Made by a program: the position numbers and the translations under genes | Assembly: GCF_963169125.1 (NCBI RefSeq) | Contig: NC_084793.1 | Location: 215,724,652-215,788,651 of the forward strand | DNA from: Humulus lupulus | Lineage: Eukaryota > Streptophyta > Magnoliopsida > Rosales > Cannabaceae | Direction of reading: 5' to 3' | DNA: 64,000 nt | Shown here: positions 46,423 through 57,839 of the stretch, piece by piece | Layout: the number at the start of each line of letters is the position of its first letter | How positions within the stretch are numbered: position 1 is the first letter of the stretch | Notes under the pieces: model-generated | The model's input: the letters and a program-made list of their open reading frames with translations, nothing else | The model's database searches: none | What the model was told of the DNA's origin: nothing

Positions 46423-49040
46423 ATGGCCCCAAAGAGAAATCTACCACAGAAGAACGTGGGAAGTTCGTCTTCCCAACAGGATAAAGGAAAGGCGGTGGTG
46501 CCCAGCTCGCCAATTCCTCACTTTGGGCCGGCGGTGGAGAAGCAAGCCGAGGTGGCCCCTGACGCGTTTTTCGAGGCGGAGAGAATTGTCTCGAAGATAA
46601 CCGACCAGGCAAAGATCACCAAAATCTTCCTCAACCACAACATTCCCCTGGGGGTGGCCTCCGTGATCGCCCGACCTGCTGCGGATGGGGAGCGGAGCTG
46701 CACGCCGCTCGACGAGTCGTTCGCGGCCTGGAGCGGTGAACACTTCAAGGCAGGGGCCTTCCTCCCCCTGGATCAGTATTTTGCTGATTTTTTGAACTAT
46801 GTGGGGTTAGCCCCATTTCAGCTCCCCCCCAACTCATACCGCCTGCTGGTGGGATTGAGGTATTTGTTCCAAAAGCATGAGTGGGAGGTCCCCACCCCGG
46901 TTGATATTTTATATTTCTTTTGCCTCAAAGCCAGCCCGGACCAGCGGGGGCGAGGCGACGGGTTCTATTATTTAACCCGCTTCCCTAACACAGCAGCAGT
47001 CATCGAGCTGCCGAGCCATCCAAACGACTTCAAAGACCAATTTTTCATGTCAACTGGGTTTCGCAATTGCGATCATCACTACTTCAACCGTCCTCGTAAG
47101 TGATCCTTGATTTAGTTCGCCTTTTAAAGGTTATCTTGTTTTAGCTCCTCCCTTATTCCACTTCTGATTTCAACCAACCTTGCAGCCATTTACGCGAGGA
47201 CCGGAAAGTCTGTGACCCTCGGGGGTCAATACGATACACTGGCGAACTTGCCCCCCAGTGAGAAAGACTACTGCGTGCTCGTGACGGACGAGACGATGGT
47301 ATTCTGCAAGCTGATTTTCCCAAATCAGACTTTGAATTTGAAAAGACCCCGGGGGCCTCCCCCAGCTCGCGACAACAGACCGATCGTCGCGGAGGAGGTC
47401 GCAGACGAAGAAGGCGAGGAGGAAGGTGAGGAAGTTCCTCTGGTGATGAACAGGAAGAGGACCTTGGAAGTCGCCCAGGGGATGAGCGAGGAGAGGGCCC
47501 AATCCGGAGCAGCCGCGGGTCCTTCCAGTCAAGGTAACTCTTACTTATTTAAGAACGTAGATAGGGCCACTGCAGACCCCCGGCTGGTTAGGTTCAACCC
47601 TAGGCAGCTCGTCCATCGTCACCCAAGGAATCCGGACCTGGACACGCTCTTGCTTCACTGCGTTGACCAGCTCGTGCTGGACAACCAAGAGAGTCGGCCT
47701 AAGGGTACCGTAGTAGTAGATCATACCCTAGCCTTTAGGTCGGTCCTTTTTGAGGAGTACGGGACCAACTTACGCACGTGGCCTGCGCTCCAGAGGGGCA
47801 TCTATGCTCCGGGGATTAGGCAGTACGTAGAAGAGTCCAGCCCCGAGTCAGAATCAGACCTAGAACCTGCGGCAGTTCGCGAGATAATCGTCCTAGGCTC
47901 TTCCAGCTCGGGGGGTAGGGCTCCCTTAGTATTTGCTTACTTACTGCCTTTGAACCTTTTATCTCTATTTCTGCATGATTGCTACCTTGTAATAACCATG
48001 TTTTTTTGTTCTTAGCAGAAGAGATGTCTCAGCCCGGAAATAGTCTGCGGGGCGTTGTGTTCGGCGGGAACCCCCCAGCAGGGCCGAGGTTAAAGAGGCT
48101 TCGCGAGTCCAAGAGCTCGGCTGGGGCCTCCACCAAATCCCCGGCTAAGGAGAAGGAGAAAGCTCCGCTATCCCAGGTCGCGGGGGCGATCCTTCCTGTT
48201 GCCAGGACAGGGCTCATGCACCCGCCACCCCAACGATCTCCATTAGCCGCCCAGGACGGGGTAATAGAGGTCGGGAATCTGATCGCGGCAGCCCCGGATG
48301 TGCGTATCCCGGTCGACCCCCGGGCTCTGGAGAAGATGCCCGAAGCATTCCGGGGTACGGTGTATGAGTCGGCTAGCTACGCCGTCAGCCATTTCTACAA
48401 TATCAGGGAGAAGGAGCTCCGGGCCATCGAAACAACGAGCCCGGTCCGAGTTATAGAGTCTGTGGTGGACATGACCTTAACGGTAAAGTGCCCCCTTCGT
48501 TTAAGGCTTTAACACTCACACGCCGCCTTTTTCCTTCCAGTTTGTTAATTTAACATTCCTTTCTTGCAGGGCATTGCTGCCGCATACAGAGGCATTGCCA
48601 GGACCAAGGCCCAGCTCGAGGGTTTGGAAGCTAAGCGCCAGACCGCCCTCCAGGAGTCTCAGGAGGCGAGAGCCGCGCTGGCGGCCTCTAAAGCCGAGCT
48701 AGAGAAGATCCGCTCCGAGAACCAAGAGCTTAAAACCTCCCTGGCCGCCTCGCGGACAGATCTTGAGGCGGCGAAGACCGAGGCCCAGGCCTCCCAGGCC
48801 ACCCTGAAAGCCGAGCGGGTCGTCTCGGATCAGTCCTTACAAGACCTGTTCTATCACTGCTGGTCCCACAATCCGGATGCGGACTTTTCTTTCATGCCGC
48901 CGGACCTCTGGGCATTCTTGTTGCCGCAGCTCCAAGCCCGCCTAAATAAGGAGGTTCCCCCATCGGAGACTGGAGAGGCCTCTGTCGCGGCGGAGCAGGA
49001 TGAGACCGCGACCTCCAAAGGGCCAACTGATGGGGCTTAG
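46423..49040 (+). CDS. Intact spliced antisense gene (aORF) of element 2, Transposase_28-like
   Basis: Coding exons 46423-47095, 47186-47914, 48016-48482 and 48570-49040 join to a 779-residue open frame. Introns have gtaagt...tgcag, gtaggg...ttag/cag and gtaaag...tgcag ends, with positions and phases matched in elements 1 and 3. Residues about 50-225 match the 'putative gypsy type transposon' domain (FEAERIVSKI, WSGEHFKAGAFLPLDQYF, FQLPPNSYRLL, FFCLKASPDQRGRGDGFYYL). Next comes an acidic patch (EEVADEEGEEEGEE), a Ser/Pro/Lys-rich region, and an exon 4 coiled coil rich in Ala/Glu. It converges on gag-pol and has its own TATA. Retand-like elements are known for such antisense ORFs. The function is unproven. 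Confidence 0.88.
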
Positions 49041-49189
49041 GATACTTCTCTTTTAAGTATTTTGAACTCTCTTTCTATTGTAATTCTCTTTTTTATGTGA
49101 GGCGTTTCCACCTCGAGACAATTTGCTCAGCCAGTTTGACATATATATATTTTTATGCATTTGGTTACAATTCATCTCTTTATTTTTAT

Positions 49190-49915
49190 GAACTTAGTTC
49201 GAGTTAACTTTATCTGTATCCCGGGCTCTTTAAAGAAGAACCGCGTTCAAAAAATTTTAGTTCACTTCTAAGTTTTCTGACCTGGTTAAGACCAGGAACT
49301 TATTTTGAAAAACTTAGTTCGCGTCAACTTTTATCCGTATCCCGGGCTCTTTAAAGAAGAACCACGGTCAACAAATTTTAGTTAACTTCTAAGTTTTGTG
49401 ACCTGGTTAAGACCAGGAACTTATTTTGAAAAACTCAGTTCGCGTCAACTTTTATCCGTATCCCGGGCTCTTTAAAGAAGAACCACGGTCAACAAATTTT
49501 AGTTAACTTCTAAGTTTTCTGACCTGGTTAAGACCAGGAACTTATTTTGAAAAACTCAGTTCGCGTCAACTTTTATCCGTATCCCGGGCTCTTTAAAGAA
49601 GAACCACGGTCAACAAATTTTAGTTAACTTCTAAGTTTTCTGACCTGGTTAAGACCAGGAACTTATTTTGAAAAACTCAGTTCGCGCCAACTTTTATCCG
49701 TATCCCGGGCTCTTTAAAGAAGAACCACGGTCAACAAATTTTAGTTAACTTCTAAGTTTTGTGACCTGGTTAAGACCAGGAACTTATTTTGAAAAACTCA
49801 GTTCGCGTCAACTTTTATCCGTATCCCGGGCTCTTTAAAGAAGAACCACGGTCAACAAATTCTAGTTAACTTCTAAGTTTTGTGACCTGGTTAAGACCAG
49901 GATAGGACTTAGTTT
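49190..49915. repeat. Six-unit 121-bp tandem repeat array of element 2
   Basis: The landmark cccgggctctttaaag recurs at 49220, 49341, 49462, 49583, 49704 and 49825, a constant 121-bp step. Later units are almost identical and the first is more diverged. Each unit also contains the dyad cctggttaagaccagg. The array lies between the convergent 3' ends. Confidence 0.95.
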
Positions 49916-49990
49916 GTGATAACTCTTATCCGTAGATAAAAAATTAACACCTAAGTCGTTAAGGAGACCTGGTTATATCCAGGTACCATA

Positions 49991-50001
49991 TGCCCCCCAA
50001 G
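49991..50001 (-). promoter_or_regulatory. Internal polypurine tract of element 2
   Basis: tgccccccaag (element-sense cttggggggca) lies between the integrase stop and the repeat array. It is the same 11-mer as in the LTR-adjacent tract at 45442-45452. Confidence 0.7.
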
Positions 50002-50112
50002 TAACTGGGAAAGGGTCTTTCGTGGTTACTTTAAAATTACACTTGCAAATAACGAGAAACATTTGATTTTTATTTATACATGGAAGGTGACCTTCTAGGC
50101 CTTACAAATGGC

Positions 50113-51240
50113 TCATTGATAGTATTTCTTTAGGTGGATAGCATTCCAAGTCCGCGGGACCGCCCCTCCACCAAGTCGAGCTAACTTATAAGTTCCCTCT
50201 TTGATGACTTCGATGACCTGGTATGGTCCTTCCCAGCTTGGTCCCAAAACCCCATCTTTGGGATCTTTCCCGGCCAGGAAAACTCTTCTCAAGACCAAAT
50301 CACCGACGCTAAAGGCACGTCTTTTGACCTTAGTGTTGAAGTAGCGAGTGATTTTCTGTTGATAATGGGCGAGCTGGAGTTGTGAATCCTCTCGCCTTTC
50401 ATCCACTAAGTCTAAGGAGTGGCATAGGAGCTCGTGGTTCCCGTCTTGGTCGTAGGACCGGACCCTGTGTGACAGGACCTTCACCTCCACGGGGAGGACT
50501 GCTTCACTTCCAAAGGTTAGGGAGAAAGGAGTGTGACCCGTGGGAGTCCGATGTGAGGTCCTATAGGCCCACAGAACTTGGGGGAGCTGTTCTGGCCAGA
50601 TCCCCTTTGCCTCATCTAGCCTCTTCTTGAGGCTTGCCTTCAGAGTTTTATTGACAGCCTCGACCTGGCCGTTCGCCTGGGGATAGGCCACGGACGAGAA
50701 GATTTTCACAATTCCGTGCCTCTCGCAAAATTCGGTGAACAGATCGCTGTCAAATTGAGTACCATTGTCGGAGACGATCTTTTTAGGTAGGCCAAATCGA
50801 CATACGATGCTTTTAACCACGAAGTCTAGCACCTTTTTCGATGTTATTGTCGCCAACGGTTCTGCTTCGGCCCACTTGGTGAAGTAGTCAATGGCTACCA
50901 CGACGTAACGGACCCCGCCCTTTCCGGTGGGCAGGGCGCCTATTAGATCTATCCCCCAAACGGCGAAGGGCCAGGGAGACGAAATCATTTTTAGCTCGGT
51001 CGGAGGAGCTCGGGCAACCGCAGCGAACCGCTGACACTTGTCGCACTTTTTTACATATGAGATCGAGTCTTTGGACAGAGTCGGCCAGTAATAACCCTGC
51101 CGGAGGATCTTCAAGGCCAGGCTTTGCCCCCCAGTGTGATCTCCGTAGAATCCGTCATGAACTTCTTGCAGGATGGCCTTCACTTCACTTGGAAGAACGC
51201 AACGGAGGAGAGGTAAGGAATGCCCACGTCGGTACAACAC
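50113..51240 (-). pseudogene. Element 2 integrase (cut off from pol by one TGA)
   Basis: A 375-residue tail of gag-pol in the same frame as the upstream part. Zinc finger H28, H35, C66, C69. DDE core D98 (GIDLIG), D158 (VSDNGTQFD) and E194 (ANGQVEAVNKTL), with 35 residues between D158 and E194. A C-terminal module (GDLVLRRVFL...GPYQVIEVI) follows. All catalytic residues remain. The Met used here is only the first after the TGA at 51280-51282. In element 3 the frame runs through this point without a stop. Confidence 0.9.
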
Positions 51241-51279
51241 CCCCTCGACTAGCGTATACCTCGGAGCTTGATAAAGGAC

Positions 51280-54200
51280 TCATCGTGCGTCGTTGCGCCC
51301 TTCGGGTAACTTACCCTCGACGAGATACTCAATAAGGGGAGTCATCCAGGTAGGCCTGATGTCAATCATTTCAATATCTGCTCGATCTCCATCTATGCTA
51401 GGTTTCTCCAAGAACTCAACTGGCACCAACCCCAGGGAATCTGTCTCTCCCGAGGTGGCGAGCTTGGCGAGAGCATCTGCGTTGGCGTTCTGCTCCCGAG
51501 GTATCTGTTCGATCGACCCCCGCCCAAACGCAGACATTTCGGACTTTACCTTTGCCAAATAGGCGGCCATCTTGGGACCCCGCGCCTGATACTCGCCTAG
51601 AACCTGATTCACCACGAGCTGGGAGTCGCTGAAGCATTGGACAGAGCTCGCCTTTAGCTCGCTAGCTATCCTAAGTCCAGCTAACAAGGCCTCGTACTCT
51701 GCCTCGTTGTTAGATGCCTTGAACCCAAACCTTAGCGCCGAGTGGAATCTATGCCCCTCTGGGGATATCAGAATGATTCCAGCCCCAGAGCCGTTCTCGT
51801 TAGATGAGCCATCAACAAAGATCTTCCACGATGAACCTGAGGAGGCGAGCTGATGTGAGTCTTCTGATGGGATCTCATGGAATCCCGCGCATTCTGCCAC
51901 GAAGTCGGCCAAGGCTTGACTTTTTATGGTAGTTCGGGGAGTATAGAAAATCTCGAACTGACTGAGTTCGACCGCCCACTTTAGCAAGCGTCCTGAGGCT
52001 TCAGGCTTTTGCAAAACCTGCCTTAGAGGCTGATCGGTCATGACGTGTACAGAGTGGGAATGGAAGTATGGCCTGAGTTTTCGCGAGGCCGTGATTAGGC
52101 AGAACGCCAGTTTTTCCATCAATGGGTACCTTGACTCAGCTTCGAGGAGTCTCTTGCTGATGTAATAAATCGGTTTCTGAGCCTGGTCCTCTTCTCGCAC
52201 CAGAACAGCACTAGCTGCGTCCTCAGTGACGGCCATGTATAGGAAAAGAGGTTCTCCTACCTTGGGCTTTGATAGCACAGGCGGTTCAGCCAGGTGCGCT
52301 TTTAGGTCAAGGAATGTGCCTTCGCATTCTACTGTCCATTCGAACTTCTTGTTTCCCCGGAGCAGGTTGTAGAAGGGTAAGCACTTATCGGTCGATTTGG
52401 AAATGAACCGGTTCAGTGCAGCCACCCTTCCTGTGAGGCCTTGGACATCTTTCCGCGACCTGGGGGAAGGAAGCTCGAGCAGTGACCTGATCTTGTCGGG
52501 GTTTGCCTCGATTCCTCGGGTATTGACTATGAAACCCAAGAATTTCCCCGATGCGACACCGAAAGTGCACTTCTGAGGATTGAGCCTCATGCCATATTCT
52601 CGCAGTATGTTAAAGCATTCTTCCAGATCGGTGACATGGTTGCTGGCAATCTTAGACTTGACAAGCATATCAATAACGTACACTTCCATATTTTTCCCGA
52701 TCTGGTCCGCGAACATTCTATTTACCAGCCTTTGGTAGGTAGCCCCGGCATTCTTAAGACCGAACGGCATGACCTTATAGCAATAGACATTAGTCGGGGT
52801 CATGAAGCTGGTATGTTCCTGATCTGCTGGATTCATCGCGATCTGATTGTAGCCTGAGTACGCGTCCATGAAGGACATAAGCTCGTGCCCCGCCGTGGCA
52901 TCCATTAGCTGATCGATCCTTGGTAATGGAAAGCAATCCTTGGGGCAGGCTTTATTCAGGTCGAAAAAGTCGATACAGGTCCGCCACTTCCCATTGGGCT
53001 TTGGAACTAACACGGGATTGGCAACCCAAACAGGAAATTTGGCTTCGCGGATAAAGCCACATTTTTTGAGCCGGGCCACTTCTTCTTCAAGGGCTTCAGC
53101 TCGGGTTGTCCCTAAACGCCTCTGCTTTTGAGACTTGGCAGGGACGCTTTTGTCTAGGTGGAGCGTGTGCATGATTACGCTCGGACTGATCCCTATCATG
53201 TCCTCGTGCGACCATGCGAATACGTCCAGGTTCTTCTTCAGAAACGTAGTTAGCTCTGCCTTTCTTCCGTCGCAGAGGTTCTTTCCGAGCTTAACCGTCC
53301 GTGACGGGTTTTGTTCATCGATGCTTACCTCCTCGAGCTCTTCAATAGCTTGGAGCTCGGACCTGTCCTCGCCTACTCGGGGGTCAATGTCCTCGCTTAG
53401 GGCGAGCTTTTCGCCTTCGGAAATCCGAGGTTTTTCAATCTCGGGGGCCGCCTTGGGTCCCCGAGATTCCTCTTCGTCCTGAACGACCATCGTCACCTGC
53501 CCGGGTTTAGATTTTCCCTTCATGGAAATGCTGTAGCATTCCCTGGCAGCGAGCTGATCGCCCTTGATAGTGCAGATCCCTGTTGAAGTAGGAAATTTCA
53601 TGGCGAGGTGCCGGACGGAAGTGATAGCCTCGAAAGCAATGAGCGTAGGTCGGCCCAAAATGGCGTTGTAAGCAGCGGAGCAGTCAATGACTACGAATTC
53701 GAGTAGTTTGGACACTATTCGGGACTCGTCTCCTAGGGTGATCACCAGCTCAATCGTTCCTATCGCTGCTGATCCTTCTCCTGAAAAACCATATAGCATC
53801 ATCGAGGTTGCCTTCAGATCGGAGACGGTCAGACCCATTTTTTCTAAGGTGGACCGGAATAGGAGGTTCACCGAGCTCCCATTGTCCACTAACACTCTCC
53901 TTACTCTCCGGTTGGCGAGCTGGATTGCTACGACCAAGGGATCGTTATGAGGGAATTGGACATGGCTTGCGTCTTCCTCCGCGAAGATAATCGGTTGTTT
54001 CTCTAATCTTTGTTGTTTTGATTGACGCTGTTCCGGGACGAACTCCGCTCCATTGTGGGCCTTCAACTCATTCACATACCTCTTCTGGGCGCCTCTACTC
54101 GTGCCAGCCATGTGTGGTCCTCCAGAGATGGTGGAAATCTCCCCTTCGACCGCGGGGGGAAGGACGTCCTGATCTACCCGAGGTCCGGGTCGATTGACTG

Positions 54201-55641
54201 GGGCATCCGGAGCGGGTCGACTTGCCGGGACCCTATTCCGTGAGTATTGCGCCAATGGACCTGCTCGGATTAGAGTCTCGATTTCATCTTTGAGGTGCCT
54301 GCAGTCGTCGGTATTGTGCCCGACGTCGTTATGAAAACGACAGAATTTGGAAGCGTCTCTCTTTCCCTTAGGGTGTTTTAATGGCTCCGGCCTTTTCCAG
54401 GGGAATCGCGTAGCGTTGGCCAGGAAAATATTCTCTCTGGTCTGGGTGAGCTCGGTATACGTTGTGAACACGGGCTTGAATTTATCCACGGACTTATTCT
54501 TCTTTTGACCGTGCTGGCTGTTTTCACCATTTCCTTTTCTTTTGCCGCCACCGGGCTGGTTACTCTGCGTGACGTCGGGAGTCGCCACTACGATCTCTGT
54601 TCCCGTCCCAGTGGGCTTCTCGAGGACCTGGCTGGTCCCTGCGGCTGAAGCTTCAGCTTCTTCCAAGTTTATCCACTCTTGGGTTCTGTTAAGGAATTCA
54701 CTAACCGAGCTGACCCCCCTCCTTTGAATATCCTTCCACAGATCTCCGCCGACTAGGATCCCGGTCCTCATAGCCATGAGTTTGGAGCTGTCGTCGGCGT
54801 CTCTGGCTCGAGCAGCGACATTTGCAGATCTGCTAAAGTAGGCTTTTAGCGTCTCTCCAGGTTGTTGTCTCACGTTAGCTAGGGAGTCGGCCTGGACCCT
54901 GGCGGCCTGAGAGGCGCGGAATGCCCTCTTGAAGTCAGCCGAAAAGGTCTTCCAGGAGCTGATTGACTGCCTTTTGCTTTGCTTGAACCACTGCCTGGCA
55001 GGTCCAGTTAGGGTGGAAGGAAAGATCAAGCAACGAAGCTCTGGTCCGATGTTATGAGCCATCATTAGGGTGTTGAACATCCCTAAGTGGTCAGATGGGT
55101 CTCCATCCCCGTTGAACTTTGACAAGTGAGGCATACGAAAGCCAGAAGGGTATGCCGTTGCTGCTATATTGGGGGCGAAGAGTTCCATCTCATCCCCTGA
55201 ATCATATCCATCTTTTTCTTTCTCCGACAGGAGCTTCTTCATCAGCTCCTCCATCTGAGTTAAGCGCTCTAGGGTTTTGTCCTGAGATCCTGGGTTATTC
55301 CGGGGCTGTTCAACAGCTCCGGACCCGTTGTACATATTAGGCGGGTTGTTGCCCCTCCTATCTTGAGATAGGTCATTTGGGGCATTCCCGCCGTTACGTA
55401 CTTCAGATCGGACCCCAACTGAGCTGGCCTGGCTACCATCCCTAACTCGATCCTCTCTGTGAGAGTTGAGGCGATCTCGAAGGTCGCCTCCCTGGGTAGT
55501 ATGGTGACTTTGTGCTGAACTTAGCCGCTGGCGCAGGTCTCCTCCCGAAAGATCACTCCGTGCACTGCCGGTCCAGTGACTCCTGCTGGACAGACTCGAA
55601 GTGCGTCTTTGGCGGCCATGACCTGATCCTTCCTCCGGCAC
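51280..55641 (-). pseudogene. Element 2 gag core-protease-RT-RNase H
   Basis: 1453 open codons. The gag core spans about residues 165-330 (STLTGPARQWFKQSKRQ), then a variant knuckle CRFHNDVGHNTDDC (C-x2-H-x4-H-x4-C, about 434-447). The protease core is LVDNGSSVN (D586, G588), with ILGRPTL at about 661. The RT spans about 840-1020 with MDAYSGYNQI (intact Asp), but the catalytic box is YVID instead of YVDD: Ile990, codon 52672-52674. RNase H is about 1272-1390 (D1277, E1313, D1339). It ends at a TGA at 51280-51282. An RT lacking the first catalytic Asp of this box should be inactive. Confidence 0.93.
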
Positions 55642-55707
55642 CCTGCCGCGCCAGGAGGGTCCAGCTGACGGCGGGCCCCTCCTGCTATTCCCGTAGGTCG
55701 GGATGTC

Positions 55708-56439
55708 TCAGATGGGCTGAGGAGACGGATATCTGATGGGAGAAGGAGGATGCCTGACCGGAGAGGCGATCCTAGTGCCGTCAGGACGGACTAAATTAGG
55801 TGGGGGCCTCTCGGCCCTGCCAGCTTGCTGGTTTCGCGCTGGGCGAGCTGGACGAGGAACTGGACGTTCTTCGGGGACGGGCTGATGTCTCCGGATCTCC
55901 TCGGTCCTTCTTTGGGAATTTCCTCGATCTCTTCTGGGCGTCCTCGAGGAAGGCTGAGAGCTAGGGGTTGACGTCCTAACCGAACGGCTGTACTGCTGCT
56001 GTTCGGTCCGAGGCATTTCCCTGAAGTTCGTCTCTTGATGGTGTGGTGAAGGGGTGGAGTTGGCTGCAGGGAGTCTACCCGAACGGCTATGCCTGGACCG
56101 ATTACTCCGGCGAGACTTAGGAGCCTCGCCTTGCCTCTCTCCAACGTTACCGTTGGTTGTGAGAGGGGGTAGTCGACTCAGAATATCCTGGATTTGCTGA
56201 CCAGCTGCTGCTAACTGGCTCCTCAGCTGAGCATTCTCCATCTCCACCGCAGTGTAATAACATGGATTCAGATTAGGCGGTCGGGGCGCTGAACTACCAG
56301 TGTCGTCTTGGCCCGCCGGCTGCTTTCCTGGCCTCTGCTGGACTTCAGGAACTTGCTCATCAGGGAGGGCAACATGGCGGGCCTCCTGCCCATCATGCTG
56401 TTCTGTCTCGTTGCCATGTTTGGATCGAGTGGTCACCAT
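55708..56439 (-). pseudogene. Element 2 gag N-terminal segment
   Basis: 243 residues from the likely gag-pol start (MVTTRSKHGNE, 33 nt after the primer-binding site) to a TGA at 55708-55710. A Gln-rich linker, a short coiled coil (EMENAQLRSQLAAAGQQIQ), then a very basic Arg/Ser/Pro-rich region (RRSNRSRHSRSGR) likely to bind RNA. The frame is the same as the downstream gag core, so only this stop separates them. Confidence 0.85.
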
Positions 56440-56471
56440 AGTTGTATGTTTGTGGTAGTACTAATCGGACT

Positions 56472-56494
56472 TGCTCTCAATGAAAGCACCAAAC
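56472..56494 (-). promoter_or_regulatory. Primer-binding site of element 2
   Basis: Element-sense tttggtgctttcattgagag starts one or two bases after the 5' LTR. Identical in element 1. Confidence 0.75.
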
Positions 56495-57270
56495 TGTTGA
56501 CGCGGTTCTTCGGCAACAGATAATTAAGAGAAGAAGAGAAAGAGATTAGTACTAAAAGTAGAACCGTCATAGATAGGAAATCTTTGGGGAAAGAACTAGG
56601 TGACTCGAGACACATTTTTAAGTGGTTCGAAGGTTAAAATCCTTCTACTCCACTAGTCAATATTATTGATATTCTCTGGGTAATTGGTTTACAAAGTATA
56701 TAGTTCTTCAAAGACTATTTTTTCCAACCCCTATCAACTCCCAGGGTCTCCATATTTATAGGAGAAGGCACTTGGAAGTTGGTAGGGAGGTCATCCCGTG
56801 ACCTTACCATATATCACATCAAGTCTGTGATATTCATGATTAATTCCTAATCCTGACACACAAGTGTAGTCTAATCAGTATGGAAGGAGATAATGGGCCG
56901 CACGGCCCAACTCGTCCGTGGGTGTCTGAATACGCACGTTCCTGCTGCGTGTCCGAGAAGTCAGGGGGATATCAGACACGTGATGGCAGGAATATGCACG
57001 TTTATCTTGCGTGTTGACTTCCCATAGGGTCAGAGCTTCCTGGGAAGCTCGCTACCGGAGTAGTTCATAACCCGAGCTTATCCGTCCGTGGCCGTCGGAT
57101 GTTGTTCCCAGCTCCTGGGGCAACAAGTGCGAGCTGGAAACAGGACCCCCTCGAGCTAGAAAGGGCCCGTCCTGGAAATAGACCCTCCGGCCTGTGGGAG
57201 CCTCGGACTAAATCATGTTTAGTCTGAGGCTCGTCCTGCTAAACAGCCCGTGGGAAAACCAGGGCGTACA
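56495..57270 (-). repeat. Element 2 right LTR (5' LTR in element sense)
   Basis: 776 bp, same ends as the left copy. Its minus-sense TATA (56751-56760) would drive gag-pol. Leader hairpin at 56620-56655. The 14-bp inverted repeat has one mismatch here (agtctgaggc). Confidence 0.95.
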
Positions 57271-57839
57271 TACTTCATCAACCAATGAACACACTGTAAG
57301 TCTTGTCGTTTCAAATAAACTCTTTCTTTACAGATTTCTGTGTTTTATTTACCATGCTCATCCATGCTTTGTTGTAGTTGATATTAGGGGGTTTTCTCGA
57401 TGTTTTTGGCACTTAGGTTTCAACTTTAGGTTTATTGAGAAGGTTTAGAATATCTCTTAAAAACTATGACATTCACGAAACTGGGTATTGTCTGGGTAAG
57501 TTTTATGAAATACCCATTCGGGGTATAGAAGTTGAAAGGTTAGGGTTCAAAAACCAGATTGCTTAGGGAACACGCTTTTTTGGGTGGTTTTCTCTAAACC
57601 GCCCCCTAAGGACAGTAGTGGCTGGATTTTCTAACACACGGATCTCTAAACATCAGGGGTTTGTTGGGGAAACCGAGGTGCGTAGCATAGGGTAGCGCGT
57701 GACATCACACAACGGGTTGAGACTAACTCAGCTCATATATCAGAGACACCATATTCCTCCGTACTTCCATGTCTTTACCTTTACAAAATTTTAGGTCGCC
57801 TACTAAGTGACTCATCATTCTTGTTCGTTAGGCGATCTA

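Larger units (their letters stand above)
44664..57270 (-). mobile_element. Young complete Tat-lineage element 2, nested in element 3
   Basis: 12,607 bp with two 776-bp LTRs and a perfect 5-bp duplication. The LTRs differ at 9 sites (8 transitions, 1 transversion) with no indels, about 98.8% identity. It is markedly more GC-rich than the flanks. Minus strand: one 2109-codon gag-pol frame with two TGA interruptions. Plus strand: an intact four-coding-exon aORF. Between them are six 121-bp repeats and an internal polypurine tract. It splits the 5' leader of the element 3 antisense gene. Confidence 0.96.

Noticed and set aside
49190..49915. CRISPR-like regular repeats
   Set aside because: Units are 121 bp, contiguous, without unique spacers, in a plant retrotransposon.
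52636..53990. Several plus-strand ORFs across the element 2 pol region
   Set aside because: Shadows of the minus-strand gag-pol frame, without domains or promoters.
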